Source: Arion vulgaris (lineage: Eukaryota; Mollusca; Gastropoda; Stylommatophora; Arionidae). From it: a stretch of DNA of 64,000 nt. A program made the position numbers and the translations under genes. This document shows, one piece after another, positions 35,901 to 49,000 of the stretch. The notes beneath the pieces are model-generated. The model had not been told where the DNA came from. It did no database searches and saw nothing but the letters and a program-made list of their open reading frames with translations. The DNA is taken from the NCBI GenBank assembly GCA_020796225.1, contig CM036760.1, positions 5,188,001 to 5,252,000 of the forward strand. The letters are read 5' to 3'. The stretch's first letter is position 1. Each line of letters opens with the position of its first letter.

Positions 35901-37032
35901 GAGCTTGTCTTGTGGTAAGAAGAAAAGGTCTTATTGGACTGGAAAAACCTACCAAAAATAACAGACAAGAATGAAGAGGGCAAAGAGGTGCATGTTGAGA
36001 AAGTTGAGGGGCGGAGGCAAAAGAAGAAGTTAGAGGAAGACAGTGTACAAGATCAAGTACACAGAGAACAATGAAAGCAAGACTTCTGACAACGTAAATG
36101 TTTCTAGAACAGACTAAATCAAAATAGCTCAGAAAGAAAGTAAAAGAAAAAAGCAAAGTTTAGACAAGAGTCCTGAATTAGATGTCAAGAAAATGAAGTA
36201 TGTCAAATGTAGTTATTCATTTTATATTGTTCCGTAAGACTGAAATTCAGATGTGCTCATCCTATATGATGTAGAGGTAATATGAACTGGTACGTAAAGT
36301 ATTGACGTCCTCACGCAAACCACACATATCACAAAGAGTAATTAACTTGGTTGATTGGATGTAAAGAAGACTGTCAGTGGCTTAAGGAGAACAATAATAA
36401 AGGGCATGGTTTCTGGAAGACAAGACAGGGGATGATCAAGATGACGGTAGCAACAGGACATTGAACTTGACAATGTAGGAATGCTGTCATGAGAGTGACG
36501 TTCTGCAAAGGACACACTCAACAAAGAAATGGATTTGCTTTTGTCTAAGTACCCATTGCACCCAATCCCAGTTTTTTTTAAGAATCAGTGTACCTGTGTT
36601 TTTCTTTGATCAGAGCAAAAGTTAGCATTTTATCCTATCTACCATCATAGAAAGAAACAAAGTGAAGGAAAACTATTTGTGATCTGTGTTCTAAATCCAG
36701 GATATTAGAACACATTTACAACCACATAGAAACAATGTCTTTAAAAGTCACCAAAACAATTAATTATATTTTTATCCTTTGAAAATGAGATACAAGTTAG
36801 ATATTGCTAAGATACATTTTACACCCTGTATATGAAATCCAACTAAGATATTAACCCTTTCGCTGCTACACTTTCTGAAAGCTGAGCTAAAAATAGCCAC
36901 TCTTTGTTTCTAGGTCACAAACGTGAATGTATGCCTATAGCAGTAGCAATGTATAACATGTTAACGCGTCTTTAGCCCACAGAGGAGAGATAATAATAGA
37001 CGTGTTAGTCTTTAGAAGTGAATGGGAAAAAC

Positions 37033-37064
<32 letters not shown>

Positions 37065-40000
37065 CTTTAGCAGTTAAAGGGTTAAAGATGAAGAAATGTA
37101 CTTACTGGAAGATCTGTAAAGGCAATTCCTGTTTAAAAAAAATAAACCAAGATTGTTCATATTTTACCTACTTGAACAAGAATATTAGTCTGTGCTTGAG
37201 CTAACACTGTTAGAAAGCTAAAATCTGCATATAATAGTCATCTATTCTTCTTCTTTGCAATCGCTATTTTGATGATTATACCATTAGACGCGTTCTTATG
37301 ATGAAGTCGACTGTTGTCTGGAGCTCATCTCTGGTGCCATGTAGTTTTGAATGTAGTGTTGTGTTGTAGGGCCAGCATTCCTTTCTAGGGAGGATATACA
37401 GGGACAGTTTTGCAGGACATCTTCTGTGGTTTGTTCAGCGGTGCCACAGGGGCACAGAATAATAGTCATATGAATGAGATAAGTTACACACTTAACCACA
37501 TCCATAAGACATGCATGTACAAAGCAGTATCCATGAAAATGTACATTCAACAGCCGTACACATCAATGTAATGAAATACCAAATACACACAAAATCATGC
37601 AACTTATAGATATCATTATCATGTGATGTTCCAGCTGGAGCAGGCGATCATGGATTTACTCAAATCTCTGGTGTTTGTTATCATCTCAAATGTGGACGCT
37701 CTTCCGTGCCATGAAGTCTGCTGTAAAAATTGTGTCTGTCTTCCTCATCTCCCCTCGATTTTACCTGTTGTTACAAAGTGTTCTAAACCTCCCTTTCTCA
37801 TCACATGTCTGAAATGCCAGAGTGGTTGCCGGGGCCCAAATTTGGGCTGTAAAGAATAGAACCACTGTTACCTGCCACACATGTCGAAAGAGGCGACTAA
37901 GGAGGTTTGGCTGAAATCGGATGCATGTGTCCTAAACGTATAGAAGTCTATGCGTTTAGGGGCCTACCAAACCAATGTGCAACATATACACGTCTTGGCA
38001 AAGATCAAACATATCACAAAGAGTGATTAAAATTGGTAGTAAAGAACGAACGCAAAGAAGAAGACATGCCTGAAAAATGATGACAGCCTCTTTCTTATAT
38101 TGGTGAAAAGTTTTCTCTATGTCTTGATCTCATTAAACACCTCCACATTAGTTATCTTAGCAGCCCATGGGATCCTTATAGAGGTACACAACAAACTATA
38201 GATTTAATAATAGTACACATGAAACTGTGGGACAGATTAGCGCAACACATATCGAATCTTAACACAAGAGGGTTGTGGGTTCAATCCCACATTACACAAG
38301 TAAGGAAAGGAATTGGCCATTCTCCATCTGCACACTTGGGCATAGAAATGAAATGTGACTTCACATCCTAAGGTCTGAAAAGGCTAACGGATATTATTAT
38401 TATTACACCTAAACCATGAATGAAACAGTCACATTCATATAAACTATACATTTAGTCCATAAATATTTGAATTATACGTTTAATAACCACACTCTTCTTC
38501 TTCTTTGCGTCGTTTCTTCGACCAATTTTAATCACTTTTGTGATATGTTTGATCTTTGACAAGAACATGTATACGTTGCACATTGGTTTGGTAGGCCCGT
38601 AAAGACAAAGACCCAAACCTCCTTAGTAGCCTCTTACAACATACGTGGCAGGTAACAGTGGTTCTATTCTTTACGCCCAAATTTGGGCCCCGGTAACCAC
38701 TGGGGAATAACCATACAAATGGAACTATCTTAAAACTCTACAATACCACAGCATATCAAGCGGCAGAGCGTGTAGTGCACTATCTCGGGAACTGACCATC
38801 AGTTAAACCTGCTACGCATAACGGCCCAAAAAAAGCAGAAAAGGACAAAAGAAAAAAAAGATGGAACTATGCATTAAACATTCATCAGCTACAATTTATG
38901 TTCTCTTCATATAACAAATATTAAAGGCTTATAATTGACATAGCAAAACATATTAATCTTCAGTGAACTATAAAAACATACCAAGGCTGACACCATTCTT
39001 GGTGTAGAAACATGTGCTGTCAATCATGTTGACACAACAGCCAATGGTGTCACCTGTGGTGAAAGTTGGACCATAGGGTTGGCCAGCACCAGAAGAGCAA
39101 AATGAGTTCCCATCATCACCATGGTAACCGTATGAATGTTTGTCCCATCCTGAAGAAAAAATTAATTTTCTTTTACAAAATATGAAACTTAAAACCCCTA
39201 ATCTGCCCAGAATATAAAAATAAATCAAAACGAATTAAGGGATAGTTGAAACAACTGGTTAACCGTGGAGAAAACCTAAATTTTAATCATCATCATCCTG
39301 TGCTGTGCCAGCTGTTGTAGACGATCATGGATCTCCACAAATCTCTGTCGGTGTTTGCTATCAACTCAGATGTTGACGCTCTACCATGCAGTCAGGCTAT
39401 CCAAAATTTTCCCTGTCTTCCTCTGTCTCATCTACCCTCGATTTTACCGGTTGTCACAATGTGTTCTAAACCTCCCTCCTCATCACATGCTGAAAATGAT
39501 GACAGCCTCTTTCTTATATTGATGATAAGCCTCTGTGTCTTGATCTCATTCAATACCTCAACACTAGTCATTTTAGCAGTCCATGGGATTCTCATCACTC
39601 TTCTGTAAAACCACATTTCTGTCGCCCTCAGAGATTTTTCGATCTGTGTGTTCATTGTCCATGACTCGCATCCGTATGTCAGTATTGGTTCTACCTAGCA
39701 CTGAATAACTCACATTCTGATCAGGATTGACAAGGACTTGTTGCAGATAATTTCAGAAATGATGTTTTCGCTTGTCCTATTCTGCTCTTTTTTCTGATCG
39801 GCATCTGCCATCTGATGTTACCATAAAAAAAAAAAGGTATTTAAATTGCTGCACTTGTATTAGATCAGTCCCATTTTGGCAAAATCTGCTTTTTTTTTAT
39901 ATGATCATAACTTTTCTTAATATTCAAACTGAGTCCTCTGTTGTTACTTTCTGTCACAACTATATCAACTAATTTCTGGAGCTCCATTTCATTTCTTGCT

Positions 40001-43000
40001 ATTAAGACACTATTAAGACAAATTTTAACACCAGTGGGTATATTGGGAAACATGGTGATAGGTCTGTATTTTCTTTGACCAATGGCACATTGCTATATCT
40101 AGCTGTATTTCTTCTTGATTGTACATATTGAGCAGTTCTTGGTTGTTATGTTCGGCGTAAATATGCTAAGAATTTTTCTCAGACGACAGATTTTATGGAA
40201 TGCTGATCAGCGCTGTCTATGTCATACATCTCTGGCACTCTATTTTATTAATTCGGCTTTAACATTAATCTGAATTTCAAGAAAAAAAAGGTATTTCTGA
40301 ATAACAGTATTATTCAGTTTTCATGTTATTAATTTTATTCTGCTTCTTCTTCTTTAAATCCCTTTTTATACCCCGTGGTATATAGGGCAATACGGTGTTA
40401 GGCCCGTATTTTGCATTGACTGTCAGCGCAAGTTGGGTGATGTGGTAAACATGACTGCCTTTACTTCCCAGTGCTTTTCCTGGTACCCAATTAAGGCTGG
40501 GTTGAACTGAGAGCAGTTACGGGCGGAAAAATTCCACGTCTACTTAAGGAACTGAACCCGGACCGCTAGCGTAAGAAGTGAGTTCACTAACAACTACGCT
40601 ACTGTGGCTCTCCTATTATTATTGCAAATTGGCACATGGCTCCTGCGTCCCCCAGTCATTAATCAAATGTGCCCCAATATATGAAAACGTTGGATAGCAC
40701 TTGTCTAGGTGTTTCCTTTTCTGTTCTCCAGCATTCAGATTCCCACAGATTTAAAGAAAGTACGCAGCATTCATATATCCTTCATTTAGTTTTTGTGTTA
40801 TACTAGGAAGACCTCCTAATGGTATTTAGATCGGTAAAAGCAATTCTGACTATATTTATCCTTTTATTGATATCCCTGTCTGCATCCCCATCAGTTCTAC
40901 AATAATTTCTAAATATGTGAATGTATCTATTATTACCAGTTCTTGATTTTTATTGATGTGAGGTTATTTAAATTTATGGTCATCGCCTCCTTTTTTATTG
41001 ATGTTTATGTTCAATACAATTTGACAACTACCAAAGAATGACGCTCACAATATGGGGACCTAGAAGATACTGAAGGACAAAATATCAGAAGTAAAAAGAG
41101 GGGATGTCTTAGACAATCTTCATCGCACATTCATGCAGAGACAAAGTTAAGTTTATGCATTCCTAAAGAAAGCTGCTAAGAATTTACTCTTAGTCTTTAG
41201 CAGGGAAAGAGAATGTAAAAAGTATCCCCAGTCACCAGACGTTCTAACCTGAGTTAAATTTGTCAAGATAAGTGTGTAACAATACCTGGCAGTCTATTCA
41301 TGTTGACACCCAAGGACAGTCAATGCCATATTCTGTTGAACAAGTTTATTTCAATTTTTTATGAAATGAAATAATGTCAGTGATAAAATGGTAAGTCTGT
41401 CAATCATAATACTTGTGCAGATCATCATCAAATAGCTTGTCCTGAGCAGAACTTTTCCACCCCAACAGTCCTCCGGAATTTCTCTATCTCATAGGTCAGA
41501 TGTCCTGCCTCTGCAGCCGTCATGTTCAAACCATCAGTAACAGCCTGAATACATCTTTGTGGTCTTCCTCTTCTTCTCTTTGCCTCCTTCCATGATGGTC
41601 TTCTCCAACCCTTCATGTCTTTTATATGTCCAAAATACCTAAATTTTCTCTTTCTTATTTGTAGCATCCGCTAGTTTCTTTGATTATTTAGTTCTTTCTG
41701 TATAGATCTATTTGTTCTCTTCTTCAGTAAGTCTGTAACACTTGAATAAAGTTGATGAATGAAAATCGTGGCATATCCTAAGGATGTAGCATCAACCACT
41801 TTTAAATTCAGTCATTGATTTTCTAGCACAACTTATACGTTCCAGTATTTGCCATTGCTTGTGAGAGGTGAGGTTTATTTTTACCTTTTAATGTAAAAAT
41901 CAGTGAAAATTTGCTTCCAAACTTGCCCACCGTGGGGTTTGAACCAGGTACACTTGGGTCTGTGATCGAGCTCACTACCGCTAGAGCTACAGACGCTCAC
42001 TTGATGACAATACTAGTAACATGAAAAACAAATTGCTTTCTCTTCTAATGTGTTTAATGTGTCACTACTTTCTGTTTTAAATTTTCAGCTGTACTGTTCT
42101 TGTTCACAAATCTACATCTGTTATTACTTCTGACAGTATAATACAAAATATGTGAAAAAGACTATTGATAAAGGACTGCAGTTAGATGTGATAGTTTAAA
42201 AATGGAATTGTAGAATAAGCTCATAATGTATGAAATTGCCATTAAAAATGTATGTGCAGTGTCAACCTACATATTGGCGTAAGCAAGTGACATAGTAAGA
42301 TCTGACAACCTTCTCTTGACCATTCAAATATGGCACCATGCTACAGTATAACTCATAAGCGGTACTCCCTCCCCAGAGGACACTGAAGTCTTCTAGGGGA
42401 CAATAGTGGGTTCAGAAGCATTTGGGGTGTTAAAAACGTTATGTTTTACAAAGTGGGCTGTTGCCCAAAAATGTTTGGGAACATATGATCTAGTAGTACA
42501 AATATGTGTGTTAGACAATGCGCAGACACCATATATGATTGAAGAAAAAAAAGCCACAATGATACTAACTAGACATGAATATAAAGAATATGTGCAAACT
42601 TTCTGACACTCCACTGACACACATTGTAAAGGCACAGTGAATCAGGACATGATTCTCTTGTCTGAACATATGACGTAATGAATAGTAGAACTATAGCATA
42701 AAAGGGAGTCTAAATCCAAAGGGTTGACTTCATTATGCTGGGTTTTACCCCATATGGCTCTGCCCCTCTCTGCAGAAATGGCACGTCACCTGCTGAGATT
42801 ATTGCACAAAGCATGCAACTCTGCGTCTGGTAAAAATTCAATCATAAGCAGCGCTGTCAGTTCAAACCCAAGACCTTTGGACGACATAACCACTTAGCTA
42901 CAGAGACCCTAGGCTTTACCAACAGGTATTCTATCTATTGTTGGGGAATGAGTATAGTGAACATCAGAGATATCCCTCATCCTCAAACAGTCCAATTTTG

Positions 43001-46000
43001 GTCTTGGTCTATGTTAGATATAAAATCCACCAACGCCCAAGCAATCTTGAGTGATCTTTGTTAGGTTTTGGCAGATGCATCTGTGGAGCCAATCCTTCCT
43101 GATCTCAATGCCATGGATGCTGCTGGTGTTAAATTCTTTGGTTAGGTCCTCCATATCATCATTCTATAAATTGCTAATATCTTGATATCAAATACCATCA
43201 GGACATAGAGAGGTGTAAGCGTTACACTGGTGGCCTCAGTAGGGACATGCATTTCATCCTTACAGAGTTAGTGCTTTGTCCAATACTCTCGGCAGGTGGC
43301 GCACCATTTCTGTGGAGAGGACTGAGCCATATGGGTAATACCCAGTGCAATGAAGTCAATCCTTCGCCTAAAAACCCCCTTTTATTTCTTCATCCCAGTC
43401 ACATCTTAGTTGTAAACTGATTTTTCTATTTAATTCCATTGAAATGTTCTTCACTGTTTCTATGAATTGACATTAAGTTCTCAATACCAATCAGTATAGG
43501 ATAACCAGATGGTTAAACGTGGTGAGGTTTCTGACGGACACCCTCCTCCCCAAAGTAAGGTTAAACATTTTTAGGATGAAAATAAAACCGATGAATTGTG
43601 CATGTCTGGGGTAAGTAGCCTTAATTTATCTGCCCTACAGAATCCACATACATGCTTTTAGAAAATGAGAATAAAAAGATGTAGAAATAATACTTATCAG
43701 CCCTATATCATTATATAGTATGGAACTACCGTAACAATATTTGTTTCATCTGAAGCGTGTTTGTGACATATTGATCTTGATTTCTGTCATATGTAATATA
43801 AAGTATGTCTAGTTCACACACGGACGGAAATGGGCATTGTTTATACAAGCATGAATGTATACAGTGTTATTGATTTTACAATTAAGGTGGTAGTGAATTC
43901 TTGACATGCCTAACTGAACTAATGAACTGTATTTTATCAGGTGAAAATCAAGATATAATGATGTTTTCACTACAAATCAAGATGGCATACAGTTGAAACA
44001 CTCATACAACTTCTTCAATATGTATGGTATTTTGCATGGTATCATGCCATTTAAAAGAATTATTGTAAAAAACAGACCAAAATAACATGCATGTGTCAGA
44101 AATAAGTTTTAAAAATAAACGTATGACAAAAGTAACAAGACTCCAAAACCAAGCAATAGGAATGTAACTGGAGGTCTATTAACTCCTTGTGGACCAAACG
44201 CCACATTGTGTGGATTTGGGTTGGCGCCTTTTACCAGGGGCCACACTAAAGGGCGTTTTTAAGACTAAAAACAAATGGCTTGTAAAAACATGGCTTTTGC
44301 CCTGGTCCATTAAGAGTTAAAAGATGACAAATATTACATATCTACAACCAAAAGATACGTAAACAAAAAGAAAAAAATATTAAAAGGAAAAATTCAGCCA
44401 CATGCATCACAGACTGCAGAACACATACTTCAAGACTGTCCCAAATATGATATACTAAGACAGATTCACTTGACTAGTGAAACAACACTGGAGAAAAAAA
44501 CTACACTGACCTCTGAGTGAGCTACAAAAGACAGTGAAGTATATACAGGAGACAACATTAAACATATAGACAAGATTTCAAGCAAATAAATGAAAGATGA
44601 GCATTATAGAACAGAGATGCAGTTTCAAATTTTCTGTGCTGGTATATTAAGTTGTATACATTTACATTACATGCAGAATGACAATACACATTCGACAAAG
44701 AAACAAAATTGAGTACAAAAAAAAGCAATGGAGTGCAAAAAAAGCAAAGTATGTCAACATAAAATATGACAATAGATATAAAAAGGGAACTAGAACATAA
44801 CTACATACCCATCACGACCTTTGCTGATAATCTTGACTTCAAAATAGTAAATCCCACAGGCAGCAGGAATAGGATTAGTTGCACGCACACTGGCTGCATC
44901 TTTGTGTGTCTTGCCAACACCTTTAAGAAAATGTCCAAACATATTTTTAGCAAAGAATCAATTTTTATACCATGAGGTATACTGCGGAATCTTCTCCTTT
45001 GGACGCTCCATGTCAACCACTTGTTAAACCACTCTTTCTTATTTGTATGTGATCTTAGTCTAAGAGCGATTGTATGTTGTTCCAGTTATGCGCCTACAAG
45101 TAGGCGAGCTCATCCGATTTCTACGTCGCTTTTTATTTACTAAGGTAGGTTCCCTAGGCCCCCACCTCAGACGTCTCTTTAGACATGCCTTGTAGGTCGC
45201 AGTGTTACTATTCTTTGCAACCCTTGTGGGCCCTGGCAACACACTGGCATATTGGTGAATAAACGTTATGTCGATATTTTTCTTTGACCAACGGCACATG
45301 ATGGGTGATGAGGTCACATCACGCCGGTCGCCTGTACTTCTCAGCATTTTTGTGGTACTCAATGTTGACCCGAGTCATTACTCGTGTACCCGAGTCCACT
45401 TCAACTGCGGAATTTGATTCTGAGACCACATGACTATACAGAAAGTGCACTAAAATGAACACTATCACAGCTCTCTTTAAGAAGATATATATAATTTATA
45501 TTATCACATGTGCACACTGCTTACTGTCATATATAATTTGCCAATTCTAAACAAAAGCAGCAAATCACATTTACTCTATATAATACACAATGAGCAAAGC
45601 GCAGTCACAAAAAATAACTACATGTGAAATCGGTGCCTGCGAAAAGTTACCAACATCACCAGAAAAGACAGTCACCAACATCAGCATAAGAAAGAAAGTT
45701 GCCACAGAACCTTGCTTGAATTACTTTGAGAAACAAAGAATGAAGTAGTTTGGCATCTTAATAAGAATGCATCCAAACTCCACAGTATACAATCATCTAC
45801 AACAGAACATAAGGAAAGAAGGCGAGAGGAAGACCATAAAAAGATGGTTAGATGGCATAGCAGAATCCTGCCAAAGAGCAAAAATAACCACAGGAGGTAC
45901 AGATGAGACGATAGGATTAGAAAAGCACAAGTCTTTGCTCCAGTGTAGAAATTACTGCCATCTGTCTTGTTGTAAGCTCAGACATGTGATGTATCATCAT

Positions 46001-49000
46001 CATCACCAAGTTAAATAAAAATAAGTTTCAGTTTCAAATATCTTCATTGCACTCCGGACATGCCAACAGATGCTCCGATCTTCTTTGCAATATCTCCAAC
46101 AGTGTCCAGCAACTGACCATACTAGTTCGATTTTGATTGATGTTTTCCTGTTCTTTTCTTGCTACTCCAATCTTCAAACCCAGCTCCTGCAATGTAGTAG
46201 CTGACGTGGATTGGTTTAAATTAAAATTTTCGCTGCCACACTCTATGAGGGTGTTCTTGAGTACAAAATTGGATTTAGGGGTAATGAACGAGGTAATGAT
46301 TGGCTGGCTTAGCTACAATATCAGAGGGAGCTGCAATGGATCGAAGTGACATTCTTCACGCATTGAGTCTTTCCGCACAGAGGAGTTTCAGGGCTGTGTG
46401 TTAATATTGGTGCAGCCGAAAAGAACGACATACTAAATATGCAAAGAGATTAATTAATCAACATCGAACTGGCGTGTTGGGTCGCTGCTGGATTTGCTGA
46501 GGCGAGATCGAGCACCTGTGGACATGTCTGGAGTGCTATGATGATAGTCCTCATATAACTGATGAGGGTGTTCAAAATATCAGCTCTATCCATTGGCTGG
46601 TACGCTGATATGGTGGCAGAGCCAGTCAGCCTGTCTGCTCTTTCTTTGCCAATGACACCCATGACTTATTACCAGTGTCCCTCATCACGCAGATGAGCCT
46701 TACTCCAACTTCAGAGGTACTTTAATCCCCCAATTAAAGGGTTTACTGTAGTTCTGTGCATCGCGTGAACACCAATAATTGTTTTGGGGGCCAAGCTGAC
46801 TGCAAAATTTCCAAAGCAAATGGTCCCTAGCACAGAAATGTATCAACTCCTCTAACGTCGACCCCAGAATGTCATAATTGCTGATGTTATCTGCTACCAG
46901 CATTCAAGAAAAATGATGCAAAGATGTATAATGTTTAAAGTAGTATGGAACCATCCTTCGCCTTTTGAGATTGTTATAAAGGTGATCATTTGTTCAATTG
47001 TCTTTTATGTATGTTTTATCCTCAATTCTTGTGCAGTATTTGATATATTACAAACACTCTCAAACTGCACAGTCATTGCAGTTAAATATAAAATGGTAAC
47101 GAATAAGAATGTAAGAATGTAGATTTCAATTTAACCTTATCTAAGAGGAGGGAGGGAAGGGAAGGCCTTTTGGTTTTAAGCGATGCCACAACAGAACTCA
47201 TAATAATGTGTGCTGGTCATACAAAGCAGACATCAGTTATGGTTGATGACTGCCGCCAGAGAAGTAATGACTGACAAAGTGGATCAATGCATCATAAAAA
47301 AATTAATAGAAGGACAATGAAACAGCAAAAGTTGCTTTTTTTTAAAAAGGCATTAGTTTGTACTATTTGCACATATAAGACCGACCAAAGGGAAAAAGCA
47401 GGGTTTGATGTAAATCAGGAACCATCCAATCAACGAACAGTAAATTACAGCTGATGTGAATATACAGATAGGTTCATAAAGAACTAGTATTGAAAATAAA
47501 ATTCAGACAAATAAAGTATTTTGGGCACATAAAAGACATGACACCATGATAAAATCTTTACTAGATGAAAAAGTTATGGGGCGAAGAGCAAGAGGAAAAC
47601 CAAGAGATAAGTGGGATGGAAACTTTACAAAATGGATAGGTTACAGTCCGGCAGAGTGCAACACCAAGGCGAAAGACAGAGAATGCTGGAGATTCATTGC
47701 AGCCAACCTTCAATGTGGAGACAGCACCGGATGATGATGATTGAAAATAAGCACTACAGAAATCCATTATACCGGCTTGGTGGAACAAACCACTTTATTA
47801 ATAAATCAAATAAACAGCACAAATGTGCTACATATAGCATTCATCAAGCATGGTCTAGAACAGCGTTTCCAAAAGTGGGTGTCACCCCACCCCAGTGGAT
47901 GCTGAAGTGTTTTATGGGGAGGGAAAGAGGAATGGTGGGTTCAGGCGATTAGGGGTCGGTGGCACATTAAAGAAGAAAATCATAAATATTTAAAAATAAA
48001 TTATTCTCGTGATTTTACGATTGAATAATCATTTTAAATTTGAATTCTGCATTTTAATTAATCTTATGCCCGTCTTACTTGATCCATTTTTGCATCAATT
48101 TTCTATTTCGTGCATATAATCATTTAAAAATTGCCATGTATTGCAGAAATATATATCAATTTTCTATGTCAAAGAGAAAACAAAGCATGTATATATGTGG
48201 GAGGGGAGCGTCAGCAAACTGTTATAATGTGGAGGGCGTTACAAAGTTTATGTTGTGCAAAGTGGGCGGTGGGCTGAACAAGTTTGGGAATCTACGGTTT
48301 AGAACAAAATTTTACTGTGTTCATACAAGCTACACCTGATTTTTAATAATTTTAGTGTTAACAGTACCATTTCAAACAGTGAAGTCAAAATAATGGACAA
48401 TGTAAATAGTTTCATTATCACTTCTTTTCCACAAAATGTAATAAAAACACAGCTGAAATATTCCTGAACTAGATATATTCTAAAACTGGTTTGATAAATT
48501 CAGTTCTGTGGTATGCTTTTACTAATACGATTAGGTCATATAATTTCTATACTTTTTCAATCTATAATTTTTTAATATTCATTATTTCATATGTGTGTGG
48601 TTAAATACCTATATTTAAAAATTTACACACATTAATCTTGCAGTACTGTCTTAAGCATTTCACAGTGATGGATAATTACTATGAGCATATTCTGGTAACA
48701 ATTTCAATCCTCAGAAAATTCAGGACAGTACTACCAGCACACCAGAAGTCTACAGACATCTCACTCAGCATTTTCATACATAATTACATAGTTATTTAAA
48801 ACAGTGACTATGTAATAAACAAATTCAAAAAGAAGACAAACTATGATAAAATGATGCTAAAAGAATGGTAATAGACAACACGGGAAAAAACACTGTGAGA
48901 TACGAATGACAGTGACAAACAGTAGCCTGTCAGAGTGTACCACCAAGATGAGAGGCAAACTGTTGGAAAAACATTGCAGTCAATCTTCGATGCAGAGAAA

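Noticed and set aside
42393..42635. Overlapping open frames on both strands
   Set aside because: They cover an hAT-like fragment and show no conserved protein features.
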